Shown here: positions 1 to 8,186 of the stretch, piece by piece | Numbering within the stretch: position 1 is the first letter of the stretch | Layout of the letters: every line of letters begins with the position of its first letter | From: Pantoea wallisii | GTDB lineage: Bacteria; Pseudomonadota; Gammaproteobacteria; Enterobacterales; Enterobacteriaceae | NCBI RefSeq assembly: GCF_002095485.1 | Contig: NZ_MLFS01000040.1 | Location: 1 to 47,165, forward strand | DNA length: 47,165 nucleotides | Direction of reading: 5' to 3' | Translations under genes and position numbers: made by a program | Notes under the pieces: model-generated | Seen by the model: only the letters and a program-made list of their open reading frames with translations | The model's database searches: none | What the model was told of the DNA's origin: nothing

Positions 1-813
1 GGCGCCGCTGCGCCGGCTGGCCGCCGAAGTGGATGAGATAGATGTGCGCCGTCTGGCGCATCGCATTCAACTCGAACGGGCACCCGGTGAACTGCAACCC
101 TTGCTGGCTGCGTTTAATCAGATGCTGAGTCGTCTGGAGACGGGCTATCAGCAGCTGAGTCAGGTGTCAGCGGATATGGCGCATGACCTGCGCACGCCAA
201 TCAATACGCTCATTGGCCAGACCGAAGTGGCGCTGACTCAGCCGCGCAGCATCAGCGACTACCAGGCGCTGCTGGGCTCCAATTATGAGGAGCTGGAGCG
301 GCTGGCGAAGATGATCGACAACATGCTCTTTCTCGCTAAAGCGGAAGATGCCAGCCAGGCGATAGATCGACAGCCGATCGATCTGGCGCAGTTGGGTGAG
401 AAATTGCAGGACTACTTCGAGGGGATGGCAGAGGAGCACAGCATGCCGCTGGTTATGGCACTGCAGGGTGAGCTGCATGCCGATCCGCTGCTGTTGCAGC
501 GCGCGCTGGCCAACCTGATCGCCAATGCGCTGCGCTATGGCGAACCCGGTACGGCGATCTGCGTCTACAGCCAGACACAGACCACGAGCATGGCGCTGGT
601 GGTGGAAAATCAGGGTCCGCCTCTGAGCGATGCACATCAGGCACGTATCTTCGATCGCTTCTGGCGCGCGAGGCGTCCCGCCATCAGGGCAGCAGCGGCC
701 TCGGTTTATCCATCGTGCGTACGATTATGCAGCTGCATCAGGGCCGCTGTACGGTGAGCAGCTCGCAAGGCGTAAACCGCTTTAGTCTGCTGTTCCCACA
801 ACAACTGCCCTGA
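1..813 (+). pseudogene. Sensor histidine kinase, CusS-like, 5'-truncated by window and frameshifted
   Basis: The 3' part of a two-component sensor kinase whose N-terminal sensor region lies off the left edge. The readable frame opens inside a HAMP linker (PLRRLAAEVDEI), then a HisKA dimerisation helix with the phosphoacceptor H-box MAHDLRTPIN, then an ATPase domain with N-box LANLIANALRYG and the FDRFWRA motif. Just after that motif (about 667-672) the frame breaks. The G-box GSSGLGLSIV and a normal C-terminus ending FPQQLP follow in the frame one base earlier, with a stop at 811-813. One missing G restores the usual order. The short HAMP-to-H-box layout and the IMQLHQG ending fit the heavy-metal (CusS/CopS) subfamily, so copper or silver sensing is an inference. 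Its response regulator would be upstream, outside the window. Confidence 0.85.
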
Positions 814-852
814 ATATGCCCGGTGCGCAGGCGGGCGCACCGGAGCAGGGGA

Positions 853-1506
853 TCAGATAAAGGTGAACACGTTATCCTGCGGCAAGCGCGATTTTGGCAG
901 GGTGGCGTTGAAATCCGCATCGCTACGGTAGCCAAGCGAAACCAGCACCACGCTGGTAAAGCCCTTCTCCCGCAGGCCCAGCGCCTGATCGAGCACGCGC
1001 TGATCAAACCCCTCCATTGGCGTCGCATCGATTCCCAGCATCGCTGCGCCCAGCAGCAGGCCGCCCAGCGCCAGATAGACCTGCTTTTCCATCCACTGCG
1101 GGATATCTCGCTGCTCATAACGGTGCATATCGACATAGCTGCGACGGCTCTTATCCTGTCCCGCTTTCGCTTCAGGTTTGGCAAAACGACCATCACTCTC
1201 CTCCTGCGCCAGCACACTTTGCAGGTGAGCTTCATCCAGATCGGTGCGCATGCACAGGGCGATAACATGCGAAGCGTGCAGCACTTTTGGCTCGTTATAG
1301 ACGAAGGCGCCACGAGTCGATTGCGCCATCAGCTCACGCCCTTCCGGCGTGGCGGCGACAACAAAGTGCCATGGCTGGGAGTTTACCGATGAAGGGCTGT
1401 TACGCAGCAGATTAAGCAGCGTGTCAATCTCCTCCTGCGGCAGGCTCTTACCGCTTTCAAACGCTTTCACAGTATGGCGACGGATAACAGCATCATTGAG
1501 TGTCAT
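853..1506 (-). CDS. nfsB: Oxygen-insensitive NAD(P)H nitroreductase / dihydropteridine reductase NfsB
   Basis: A 217-residue FMN-dependent flavoprotein, the same length as enterobacterial NfsB. It reduces nitroaromatics and quinones by two electrons in the cytoplasm. The N-terminal FMN-binding motif RRHTVKAF, the PSSVNSQPWHF segment, KQVYLALGGLLLGAAMLGIDATPMEGFD and the C-terminal DFNATLPKSRLPQ are hallmark NfsB blocks. The frame stays open further upstream, but the ATG at 1506 matches family starts and has AGGA about ten bases before it, so the 25-residue extension is rejected. It lies 89 bases downstream of a quinone oxidoreductase on the same strand. The two may be co-transcribed as a quinone/electrophile detoxification pair. 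Confidence 0.93.
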   Translation of the reverse strand: MTLNDAVIRRHTVKAFESGKSLPQEEIDTLLNLLRNSPSSVNSQPWHFVVAATPEGRELMAQSTRGAFVYNEPKVLHASHVIALCMRTDLDEAHLQSVLAQEESDGRFAKPEAKAGQDKSRRSYVDMHRYEQRDIPQWMEKQVYLALGGLLLGAAMLGIDATPMEGFDQRVLDQALGLREKGFTSVVLVSLGYRSDADFNATLPKSRLPQDNVFTFI

Positions 1507-1595
1507 AAAATTTTTCCTGAGTAGTGAGCGTAACAGCGAGCCGCTACGATAACTGCCGTAGCGGGCTGCCGGGTAAAGCAAAGTGTTTCAACCGG

Positions 1596-2597
1596 TTAAA
1601 AGCCGCTAAGCACGATTTTTCCGCGCGCGCGTCCGCTCTCAATCAGCGCATGCGCTTTGCGCAGGTTTGCCGCGTTAATGGTGCCGTGATGCTCGCCGGC
1701 CGTCGTCTGCAGCGTCTGGTTATCAATCAGCTGGCTAATCTGCTGTAAAATCTCATGCTGACGCTGCATATCGCCGGTCTGGAACAGCGAACGGGTAAAC
1801 ATCAGCTCCCAGTGCAGCGAGATAGCTTTGCGCTTCAGCGGTACGGCATCCAGGGTTTCCGGATCGTCAATCAATGCCAGCTTGCCCTGCGGCGCCAGCA
1901 CATCGATCAGCTGCGTGTAGTAGCTATCCGTATGCGTGAGTGAGGCGACGTAGCGCACCTCTTTGTGTCCGATGGCCGCCAGCTGCTCGCCCAGCGGGCG
2001 CTGATGATCAATCACATGGTGCGCCCCGAGCGCGCGTACCCACTCCGCGGTTTCCGCACGCGACGCGGTGCCAATGACCGTCAGGCCGGTCAGTTTTCGC
2101 GCCAGCTGTGTGAGGATTGAGCCCACGCCGCCGCCAGCACCGATGATCAGCAGTGCCGCATTATCCCCGGCTTTCACCTCAAGACGATCAAACAGCAGCT
2201 CCCACGCGGTCAGAGACGTCAGCGGCAGCGCAGCGGCATCCGCATCGCTGAGTGAACGCGGCTTGTGTCCGGCGATGCGCTCATCCACCAGCCCATATTC
2301 GGCGTAGCTTCCGGCGCGGGTAATATCACCGGCGTAGAACACCTCATCGCCCGGCTGGAACAGCGTGACGTCGGCACCCATTGCCTCTACAACGCCAACC
2401 GCGTCCCAGCCCAGGATGCGCGGTTTGTCTGCCGGTGAACCGGCACGCACTTTGGTATCCACCGGATTGACCGCAATGGCGCTGATTTTTACCAGCAGAT
2501 CGCGCGGGCCCGGCTGCGGTTTAGCGAGATCCACCTCGTACAGGGCTTTTTCATCAGCAATCGGCAAGCCGTTTTGGGTGTAAACAATCGCTTTCAT
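1596..2597 (-). CDS. Zinc-independent quinone oxidoreductase (medium-chain dehydrogenase family)
   Basis: A 333-residue medium-chain dehydrogenase/reductase of the NADPH:quinone reductase / zinc-binding alcohol dehydrogenase-like group. The GroES-like N-terminal half (residues about 1-130) contains VNPVDTKVRAG and LGWDAVGVVEAMG. The Rossmann half contains the dinucleotide motif IIGAGGGVGS and ends ARGKIVLSGF. The catalytic zinc ligands of true alcohol dehydrogenases are absent, as in quinone reductases. AAGGAT lies eight bases before the ATG. A perfect dyad upstream (2689-2707) is a candidate operator, and nfsB follows on the same strand. Substrate is not deducible; small enones or quinones are likely from the family. 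Confidence 0.88.
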   Translation of the reverse strand: MKAIVYTQNGLPIADEKALYEVDLAKPQPGPRDLLVKISAIAVNPVDTKVRAGSPADKPRILGWDAVGVVEAMGADVTLFQPGDEVFYAGDITRAGSYAEYGLVDERIAGHKPRSLSDADAAALPLTSLTAWELLFDRLEVKAGDNAALLIIGAGGGVGSILTQLARKLTGLTVIGTASRAETAEWVRALGAHHVIDHQRPLGEQLAAIGHKEVRYVASLTHTDSYYTQLIDVLAPQGKLALIDDPETLDAVPLKRKAISLHWELMFTRSLFQTGDMQRQHEILQQISQLIDNQTLQTTAGEHHGTINAANLRKAHALIESGRARGKIVLSGF

Positions 2598-3065
2598 ATC
2601 AGAGATCCTTTTTCTGTAGTCTTATGGCCGGTGACAGGCAGCATATCGGGGCGTGGAGAGCGAAAACATAGCGCTTGCAGGTGAACACTTTCACTCGCGG
2701 AGTGAAAATCTTTTACCGCGAAGCGTAGCGGCGGGATGCGCACCGCCAGGACGCTGGCGTTTATCGTGCACGCAGCAGTAAGAAATTAATTTTGCCGCCC
2801 GGAATGAACAGGGGAATTTAATAATTTCTTTGCGAAGCATCACATTAATCAAGACCAACCATTTATAAAGCGGGCCCTGGATTAATCTTTAAAACATAAA
2901 ACTATTGCCATTAAAAATCATAATAAACTCAACGATTAGTATCAGAAATGATTTCGTAAGACTTGACGCAACTCTATGATATTAGTGGCATAGCATAGTA
3001 ATCCTTATCTTAATCGGTAATAGTTAACAACACCTCTTACCGCTAATGTTAATTTTGGATAGATA
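2598..3065. other. Non-coding stretch with one dyad
   Basis: About 470 bases upstream of the quinone oxidoreductase with no convincing gene. The half nearest that gene holds the 2689-2707 dyad. The distal part is AT-rich with runs of A and T and no repeat family I can recognise. It leads into a short open frame at 3066. Confidence 0.5.
2689..2707. promoter_or_regulatory. Perfect inverted repeat, candidate operator of quinone oxidoreductase
   Basis: TTTCACTC-GCG-GAGTGAAA, eight-base arms and a three-base centre, lying 92-110 bases upstream of the start at 2597. Its size and position fit a dimeric regulator site (MarR, HxlR or TetR type). No such regulator gene is adjacent. The arms could also form a hairpin, but no T-run follows on either strand. 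Confidence 0.4.
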
Positions 3066-3167
3066 ATGTTGCGCACCAAAACCATTTCAATAAATCTGCT
3101 CAGCCATATCATTTTGTTCGTTGTGATGATTAATGCCATCGAGATGGTCTATGCCTTTCTGGAATAA
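3066..3167 (+). CDS. Possible 33-residue small membrane protein
   Basis: An ATG-started frame of 33 codons in an otherwise non-coding gap. The product has a short basic start (MLRTKT) followed by a hydrophobic segment, SINLLSHIILFVVMINAIEM, long enough for one membrane helix. The upstream GGATAGATA is only a weak ribosome site. I recognise no family. The hydrophobic pattern could arise by chance from T-rich DNA, so the call is tentative. Confidence 0.28.
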   Translation: MLRTKTISINLLSHIILFVVMINAIEMVYAFLE

Positions 3168-3220
3168 ACACCTGGCCGATGCAGATTATGAGTAACACGC
3201 TTAATAAGCCGGACGAGGCA

Positions 3221-3241
3221 GTGCTGGCGTTATGCCAGCAC
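3221..3241 (-). terminator. Hairpin just downstream of the lipoprotein gene
   Basis: GTGCTGGC-GTTAT-GCCAGCAC, perfect eight-base stem with a five-base loop, nine bases past the stop of the minus-strand lipoprotein gene. No T-run follows, so it may act as an mRNA 3'-end stabiliser or an imperfect terminator. Confidence 0.4.
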
Positions 3242-3249
3242 CGGAAATA

Positions 3250-3714
3250 TCAGGAGTTGTTGGGCGCAGCGGCGGTTTCGCTGAACTGGGGTTTCTGACG
3301 GGTAACCGAGTAGACCACGTTTTTCGGGGTATTGGCGTCGGTGGTAATATCGACAGCCTGAATGGTTACCTTGCCAAAACCAAACAGCGTCTGCACATAT
3401 CCTCCCACCTGATGCTTACCAGCCGGGACGTGGATCAGCCGGTTTTCACCTTTTTGCAGCATCCCCGCATCCTGACCGTCGACGGTCAGGTATACCGATG
3501 AGCCATCATCGGTGCGCGTAACCAGGTGCGAAACATTGATCACCGTAGGGCCGCTGGCAAAGGGCGAGGCGGAATCCTGATTCTCAATCGGTGCAGCGGC
3601 GGTAGCGGGAGCCGGGGCATCAGCTGATGCGCTGTTATCGGTAGCGGCGTGACGTGCACAACCGGAGAGCAGTAATGCGGCCGTTAATGTGGCCAGAGAG
3701 AAACGCGAAAACAT
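3250..3714 (-). CDS. Hypothetical lipoprotein with a C-terminal beta-rich domain
   Basis: A 154-residue predicted lipoprotein. A signal peptide ends in the lipobox LLLSGC (Cys18). An Ala/Pro/Ser-rich linker of about 35 residues follows, then a compact domain with VYLTVDGQDAGMLQKGENRLIHVPAGKHQVGG. That layout (short strand, small-molecule-like turn, PAGKH segment) resembles PEGA or DUF2846-type carbohydrate/peptidoglycan-associated domains, but I cannot name the family. Residue Asp after the lipidated Cys is absent (CARH), so outer-membrane sorting is expected. The ribosome site is weak (AGAGG about 13 bases upstream). It stands alone between the oxidoreductases and the thiamine operon. Confidence 0.7.
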   Translation of the reverse strand: MFSRFSLATLTAALLLSGCARHAATDNSASADAPAPATAAAPIENQDSASPFASGPTVINVSHLVTRTDDGSSVYLTVDGQDAGMLQKGENRLIHVPAGKHQVGGYVQTLFGFGKVTIQAVDITTDANTPKNVVYSVTRQKPQFSETAAAPNNS

Positions 3715-3821
3715 CGTGACGTAAAAACCTCTGCTGAATGAGAAGTATTTATTTTAGCGTGCCTGCCGGAGTGATGACAGTCACAAAATTCCAGTATTAT
3801 CCGAAAACCGTTTAGAATTCG

Positions 3822-3851
3822 TTTAAAAAGAGGCTGTTTAACCCAGCCTCT
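3822..3851 (-). terminator. Rho-independent terminator of the thiamine operon
   Basis: On the minus strand, AGAGGCTG-(7-base loop)-CAGCCTCT is directly followed by TTTTT and further Ts. It lies about 30 bases past the thiY stop, exactly where the operon should end. Confidence 0.85.
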
Positions 3852-3882
3852 CGTTCCATCGCATCCTGAAACAGCGTAACTG

Positions 3883-4805
3883 CTACAACGAATAGCGCGT
3901 CATCGGTGCTACGTGCGTGATCAGCCCGTTCGCCTTCATATATTCACCGAATGCCTGGTAGCGCGCCTGGTCGAACTGCGCGCTGTGCGTGGCGAACCAG
4001 GGTAACGTCGCCCGCCAGGCCTGCTGATTCAGCGGCGTATTGAGCTCCGGATAGTGTTTAATAAATGCCTGCCACGCTTCATCAGGATGCGCGCGCAGCC
4101 AGGCAACGCCCGCGTCAAGGCCGCGCAGGAAGGCGCCAATGCGTTTGTCCTGCGCAGCCGAGTGCTGGTTCGCCAGAATGATCAGTTCATCATAGGCCGG
4201 TACACCGTAATCTTCCGGTCTGAACACCTGCGGCGTGGCGCCTCTGTCTTTTAAATCCAGTAACTCATAGTTACGATAAACCGTCATTGCGCCGTCGATT
4301 TTATGCGTCAGCAACGCCGATACCGCATCCATATTCAGGTTAATCAGCTTCACCGAATCCACATCAACGCCCTGAGACTTGAGCATGCTGCGGATCGCCA
4401 CATCCTCAAAGCCCGGAATGGCGTATCCCAACGTTTGCCGGCAAAATCCCTGATCGAGTGGATATCGCCAGAGAGCGTTGTCAGCGTATTGAGTGGCTGA
4501 TTGATCAGTGTGCCAACCCGTATTACCGGCACCGCTTTATCCACCAGCGTGTAGAGCTGCGGCTGATAACTGATGGCGAGATCGGCTTTGCCTGCGGCCA
4601 GCAGCAGCGGAACAGAGGCCGAATCAGCCGGTGCAATCATCTCCACCTCAATGCCCTGCTGCTTAAAAGCACCGCTGTATTGCGCCGCAAAGATTGCCGC
4701 ATGGTTCGGATTCACAAACCAGTCCAGCAGCAGCCGTACCTTCTCCTCTGCGTGAGCGCTGGCGGTGATGAATAACAGGAGTGCCGTAAAAAGCGTACGT
4801 AACAT
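3883..4805 (-). pseudogene. thiY: Pyrimidine-precursor (HMP) ABC transporter substrate-binding protein ThiY, frameshifted
   Basis: Periplasmic binding protein of the NMT1/THI5-like family that captures hydroxymethylpyrimidine or N-formyl aminopyrimidine for thiamine synthesis. A signal peptide ends ASAHA. Family blocks include LLLDWFVNPNHAAIFAAQ, AAGKADLAISYQPQL and, in the second frame, GYAIPGFEDVAIRSML and GVPAYDELIILAN. The first frame runs off at 4434-4436, where a run of three T on the plus strand is probably missing a fourth; adding one base joins the halves into about 307 residues, normal for the family. The start may be ATG 4805 or TTG 4811; the TTG is better spaced from AAGGA. Last gene of the riboswitch-led operon. 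Confidence 0.85.
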
Positions 4806-4820
4806 AGTCAAAGTGCGTCC

Positions 4821-5555
4821 TTAGGATGAGTGCCAGAGAAATTTTTTGCGCAGCAGCGCGACGCAACCTGAAAGCAGCAGCGCCAGAGTCAGTAGCAGCA
4901 GCAGTGAAGCGAAACTGGTGGCGGTCTCCAGTCGGGCATTGGACTGCATCATCAGATAACCCAGCCCTTCGCTGGCACCGACCCACTCGCCTATTACCAC
5001 GCCAATCGGTGCCAGCACCACTGCCATCTGCAAGCCGGAGAAGAAGTGCGGCAGCGCTGCCGGCCAGCGGACGTGCCAGAACAGGCGCCAGCGTGAGCGG
5101 TGCAGAGTCTGCGCCAGCTCCAGCCAGCCGCCAGGCGTACGGCACAGTCCGTCAAACAGTGATAAACAGAGAGGGAAGAACAGAATCAGCGCCGCCACAA
5201 CAACCTTGGAGGCGACGCCAAACCCCAGCCATAACACCAGCAGCGGCGCCAGCGCAAAGACCGGGATCGCCTGGCTGGCCGTTACCAGCGGAAACAGCAG
5301 CCGGCGCATCACCGCGCTGGACGCCATCAGCACGGCCAGGCCGACCCCGCCCCCTACGCCAAGCAGCAAAGCAAGCACAATTTCCGCCAGCGTGAACAGT
5401 GCGTGATGCCACAGCAGCTGCCGCTTGTGCCACAGCGCGTCCAGTACCGCCTGCGGTGCGGGCAGCAGAAAATCGGGCACACCGTTGTGACGCGCCAACA
5501 GCCAGGCACCCAGCAACACGGCGATCAGATAGATTGCGCTACACAGTTTTTTCAT
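4821..5555 (-). CDS. thiX: Pyrimidine-precursor ABC transporter permease ThiX
   Basis: A 244-residue inner-membrane permease with about six hydrophobic helices and the SsuC/TauC-type EAA loop region (GWLELAQTLHRSRWRLFWHVRWPAALPHFFSGLQMA). It pairs with ThiZ and ThiY next door to import a thiamine pyrimidine precursor. Its start overlaps the end of thiZ by 17 bases, implying translational coupling. It is 15 bases upstream of thiY. Permeases of this fold also serve sulfonates and nitrate; the assignment rests on the NMT1-type binding protein and the TPP riboswitch. Confidence 0.87.
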   Translation of the reverse strand: MKKLCSAIYLIAVLLGAWLLARHNGVPDFLLPAPQAVLDALWHKRQLLWHHALFTLAEIVLALLLGVGGGVGLAVLMASSAVMRRLLFPLVTASQAIPVFALAPLLVLWLGFGVASKVVVAALILFFPLCLSLFDGLCRTPGGWLELAQTLHRSRWRLFWHVRWPAALPHFFSGLQMAVVLAPIGVVIGEWVGASEGLGYLMMQSNARLETATSFASLLLLLTLALLLSGCVALLRKKFLWHSS

Positions 5556-6252
5556 AGGTATTGAGTCGGGAGAAGAGTTCGCTTTGCGCCTGTAACAGCG
5601 CTAAATCATCGATATCACGCGGCACGATACCTTCCGGCACCGGCCAGCGCTCAATCTGCAGCGGCTGGCCGTGCAGCAGCAGAATGTCGTCGGCCAGGCG
5701 GCAGGCCTCCAGCGGATCGTGCGTCACCAGCAGTACCGTTTTGTCCTGTAACAGCCTGGCGGTCAGGGTTTGCAGCCTCAGTTTGGTCATCACGTCCAGC
5801 GTGGCGAACGGCTCATCCATCAGCACCACATCGCGCTGTGCATAGAGCGTGCGCGCCAACGCCACCCGCTGCCGCATCCCGCCTGAGAGCTGGTGCGGCG
5901 CAGCCTGCGCCACCTCCGCCAGCTTCACCTGCGCCAATAGCGCCAGCGCGCGCGTGCGATCCGGTTTGACGCCCTGTAAGCGCGCGGCCAGCATGACGTT
6001 CTCCAGCACGCTAAGCCACGGATAGAGCAGGTCCTGCTGCCCCATCCACGCCACGCTGCCGCTCACACCGCTGATGCTGCCCTGCTGAGGCGACAGCAGG
6101 CCCGCCACCAGGCGCAATAGCGTGCTTTTACCGATGCCGCTACAGCCAAGCAGGACCGTGGTTGTACCGCCGCGCAGTTGCACATTGAGCTGCTGACAGA
6201 GTGGCACGTCACCCCAGGCAAAGCTGACGTCGTTAAACCGGATGTCACTCAT
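5539..6252 (-). CDS. thiZ: Pyrimidine-precursor ABC transporter ATPase ThiZ
   Basis: A 237-residue ABC ATPase. Walker A is the unusual but valid GCSGIGKST, the Q-loop region is WMGQQDLLYPW, the signature is [15 protein letters not shown] and Walker B is DVVLMDEPFATLD, with the switch His in LLVTHDP. It energises ThiX. A longer frame exists upstream, but ATG 6252 overlaps the thiF stop in the classic ATGA arrangement and begins MSDIRFNDV, matching the family. It is the junction between the biosynthetic and transport halves of the operon. Confidence 0.88.
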   Translation of the reverse strand: MSDIRFNDVSFAWGDVPLCQQLNVQLRGGTTTVLLGCSGIGKSTLLRLVAGLLSPQQGSISGVSGSVAWMGQQDLLYPWLSVLENVMLAARLQGVKPDRTRALALLAQVKLAEVAQAAPHQLSGGMRQRVALARTLYAQRDVVLMDEPFATLDVMTKLRLQTLTARLLQDKTVLLVTHDPLEACRLADDILLLHGQPLQIERWPVPEGIVPRDIDDLALLQAQSELFSRLNTYEKTV

Positions 6253-7217
6253 GAACGTCCGGCCGCCAGGATCGCCAGCCGGGCACAGCCGCGCGCAGAC
6301 AGCGCCGTCGCCGCCTGCGAGGCGCGTATTCCGCTGGCACACACCAGCACGATGCGACGATCTTCAGGAGGCTGCCAGTGCGTCAGGGCCTGCGGCAGAA
6401 TGCGCTGCACGTGCTGTGCCACGCTCAGCGGGGCTTCTTCGTGGCTGCGCAATTCAACAATGCAGTCCTCCGCGCTGAGCTGTGCCACATCAATAAAGGG
6501 GATCACCGGCTGTTCGGGCTCTGCCGCATCATCAAAGCGGAACTGACGAAAGTGCCAGTGAACGAAGTCACAGTTCACCAGACAGCCGAGCGGCGAGGGC
6601 TGAAACTCCAGCAGCACGCTAAGCGCCATCTGCGCCTGCATCGCGCCCAGCGTCGCTACCGCCGGCCCCATGACGCCAGCGGTATTACAGTTCGCCGCCG
6701 ATGCGGGTAAACGCGGAAACAGGGCGCGATAGCTCGGCGCGCCGCCGCAGAATCCGCCGACATAGCCCTGCCGTCCCAGCACCGAGGCACTGATCAGCGG
6801 GATGCCCGCGCTGTAACAGGCGTCGGATAATTGATAAGTCACCGCAAAGTTATCGGCGGCATCGATCACCAGGTCGCACCCAGCAATCGCCTGCGTCACG
6901 TTGCTGGCGCTCAGCGCCTGTTCCATCACCGCAACCTGCACCCCGGGATTGCGCTGTTGCAGGGCCTGCTGCGCGCTCAGCGCTTTTGATTTACCGATAT
7001 CCTGCTGGGTAAATAGTGTCTGCCGATGCAGATTGTGCAGTGCCACCTTGTCGTCGTCATACAGATGGATAAAACCGACGCCGGCGCCCACCAGCTGAGG
7101 CAATAGCGTGGCGCTCAATCCGCCTGCTCCGGCCACCAGCACCCGCGCTTGTGCCAGTCTGCGCTGGCCGGACTCTCCGATTTCCGGCAGCATCATCTGC
7201 CGTTGATAGCGTTCCAT
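6249..7217 (-). CDS. thiF: ThiS adenylyltransferase ThiF with C-terminal rhodanese-like domain
   Basis: A 322-residue E1-like enzyme that adenylates the ThiS C-terminus with ATP so that sulfur can be loaded. The N-terminal domain carries the nucleotide motif VAGAGGLSATLLPQLVGAGVG, DDDKVALHNLHRQTLF and IDAADNFAVTYQL. The acyl-disulfide cysteine context NCNTAGVMGP is kept. The zinc-binding CxxC pair of E. coli ThiF is replaced (SYRALFP where YRCLWP is usual), and no second CxxC is seen. From about residue 225 a rhodanese-like domain follows, with VLVCASGIRAS as its candidate persulfide cysteine loop. That domain could supply sulfur in the absence of a separate ThiI-type donor. Confidence 0.88.
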   Translation of the reverse strand: MERYQRQMMLPEIGESGQRRLAQARVLVAGAGGLSATLLPQLVGAGVGFIHLYDDDKVALHNLHRQTLFTQQDIGKSKALSAQQALQQRNPGVQVAVMEQALSASNVTQAIAGCDLVIDAADNFAVTYQLSDACYSAGIPLISASVLGRQGYVGGFCGGAPSYRALFPRLPASAANCNTAGVMGPAVATLGAMQAQMALSVLLEFQPSPLGCLVNCDFVHWHFRQFRFDDAAEPEQPVIPFIDVAQLSAEDCIVELRSHEEAPLSVAQHVQRILPQALTHWQPPEDRRIVLVCASGIRASQAATALSARGCARLAILAAGRS

Positions 7218-7226
7218 GGTTGCCCC

Positions 7227-7985
7227 TTAGCTCAGGTTTGCCAGGCCAAAGATTGGCGTTGAGGCCACCGCCATATCGCGTCTCTCCATCAATCCGGCAG
7301 CGCGTGCAGCTTGTCCGGCCTCTATTGCCAGACGAAACGCCTGCGCCATGCCAACGGGATCGCCCGCTTTCGCCACGGCGGTATTGAGCAGGATGCCATC
7401 GAACCCCAGCTCCATCGCCTGCGCAGCCTGCGAAGGGGCGCCAATGCCCGCATCAATGATTAAAGGGATATCACTGAACCACGCCCGCATGGCGCGCAGG
7501 CCATCAATGTTGCGCAAGCCCTGGCCGGAGCCAATGGGTGCGCCCCACGGCATCAGCACTTCACAGCCTGCCTCCAGCAGTTTTTCCCCGACGATGAGAT
7601 CTTCCGTGGTATAGGGGAACACCCTGAAGCCGTCAGCACAGAGAGTGCGAGCGGCTTCCACCAGGGCAAACGGATCGGGCTGCAGCGTATCGGCGTGACC
7701 AATCACCTCCAGCTTGATCCAGTCGGTATTAAACAGCTCACGCGCCATGTGCGCGGTCGTCACCGCCTCTTTAACGGTATGGCAGCCTGCCGTATTAGGC
7801 AGCACGCGGATATTCAGCCCGGTCAACAGATCGCGGAAGGCGGCGCCCGCCGCGCCCTCCCGGCGTAAACTGACGGTAATAATTTGCGTGCCCGCAGCGG
7901 CGATCGCCTGCTGTAAAATGGCAGGTGATGGGTAGCCCGCCGTGCCCAGCAGGAAGCGTGAGTGCCCTTCGAAATCGTAAAACAT
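7227..7985 (-). CDS. thiG: Thiazole synthase ThiG
   Basis: A 252-residue TIM-barrel enzyme that condenses 1-deoxyxylulose 5-phosphate, dehydroglycine and ThiS thiocarboxylate into the thiamine thiazole. Blocks typical of ThiG are [24 protein letters not shown], the Schiff-base lysine region [49 protein letters not shown] and [30 protein letters not shown]. Length and ends are normal. It sits between thiS (three bases away) and thiF, the order expected for thiOSGF. Confidence 0.96.
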   Translation of the reverse strand: MFYDFEGHSRFLLGTAGYPSPAILQQAIAAAGTQIITVSLRREGAAGAAFRDLLTGLNIRVLPNTAGCHTVKEAVTTAHMARELFNTDWIKLEVIGHADTLQPDPFALVEAARTLCADGFRVFPYTTEDLIVGEKLLEAGCEVLMPWGAPIGSGQGLRNIDGLRAMRAWFSDIPLIIDAGIGAPSQAAQAMELGFDGILLNTAVAKAGDPVGMAQAFRLAIEAGQAARAAGLMERRDMAVASTPIFGLANLS

Positions 7986-7988
7986 GCC

Positions 7989-8186
7989 TTAGCCCCCCTG
8001 CATCGGTGACAGGACTTCAAGCTGACAGCCCTCCTCCAGCTGGAGGGTGTCGTACTGACTTTTAGGAACAAAGTTGCCGTTGCAGGCGCTGGCAACGCAC
8101 GCTGCGTCAATCTGCTGTTCCATCAGCAGTTCACTGAGGGTATGCGCCCCGGTAGTGACGGCGCGGCCATTAAGCTGAATGTTCAT
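7989..8186 (-). CDS. thiS: Sulfur carrier protein ThiS
   Basis: A 65-residue ubiquitin-like protein ending in the essential Gly-Gly (SPMQGG), which ThiF adenylates and converts to a thiocarboxylate for ThiG. The fold pattern MNIQLNGRAV, LSELLMEQQI and the late hydrophobic strand before the diglycine match the family. Its start overlaps the end of thiO by 17 bases. Confidence 0.94.
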   Translation of the reverse strand: MNIQLNGRAVTTGAHTLSELLMEQQIDAACVASACNGNFVPKSQYDTLQLEEGCQLEVLSPMQGG

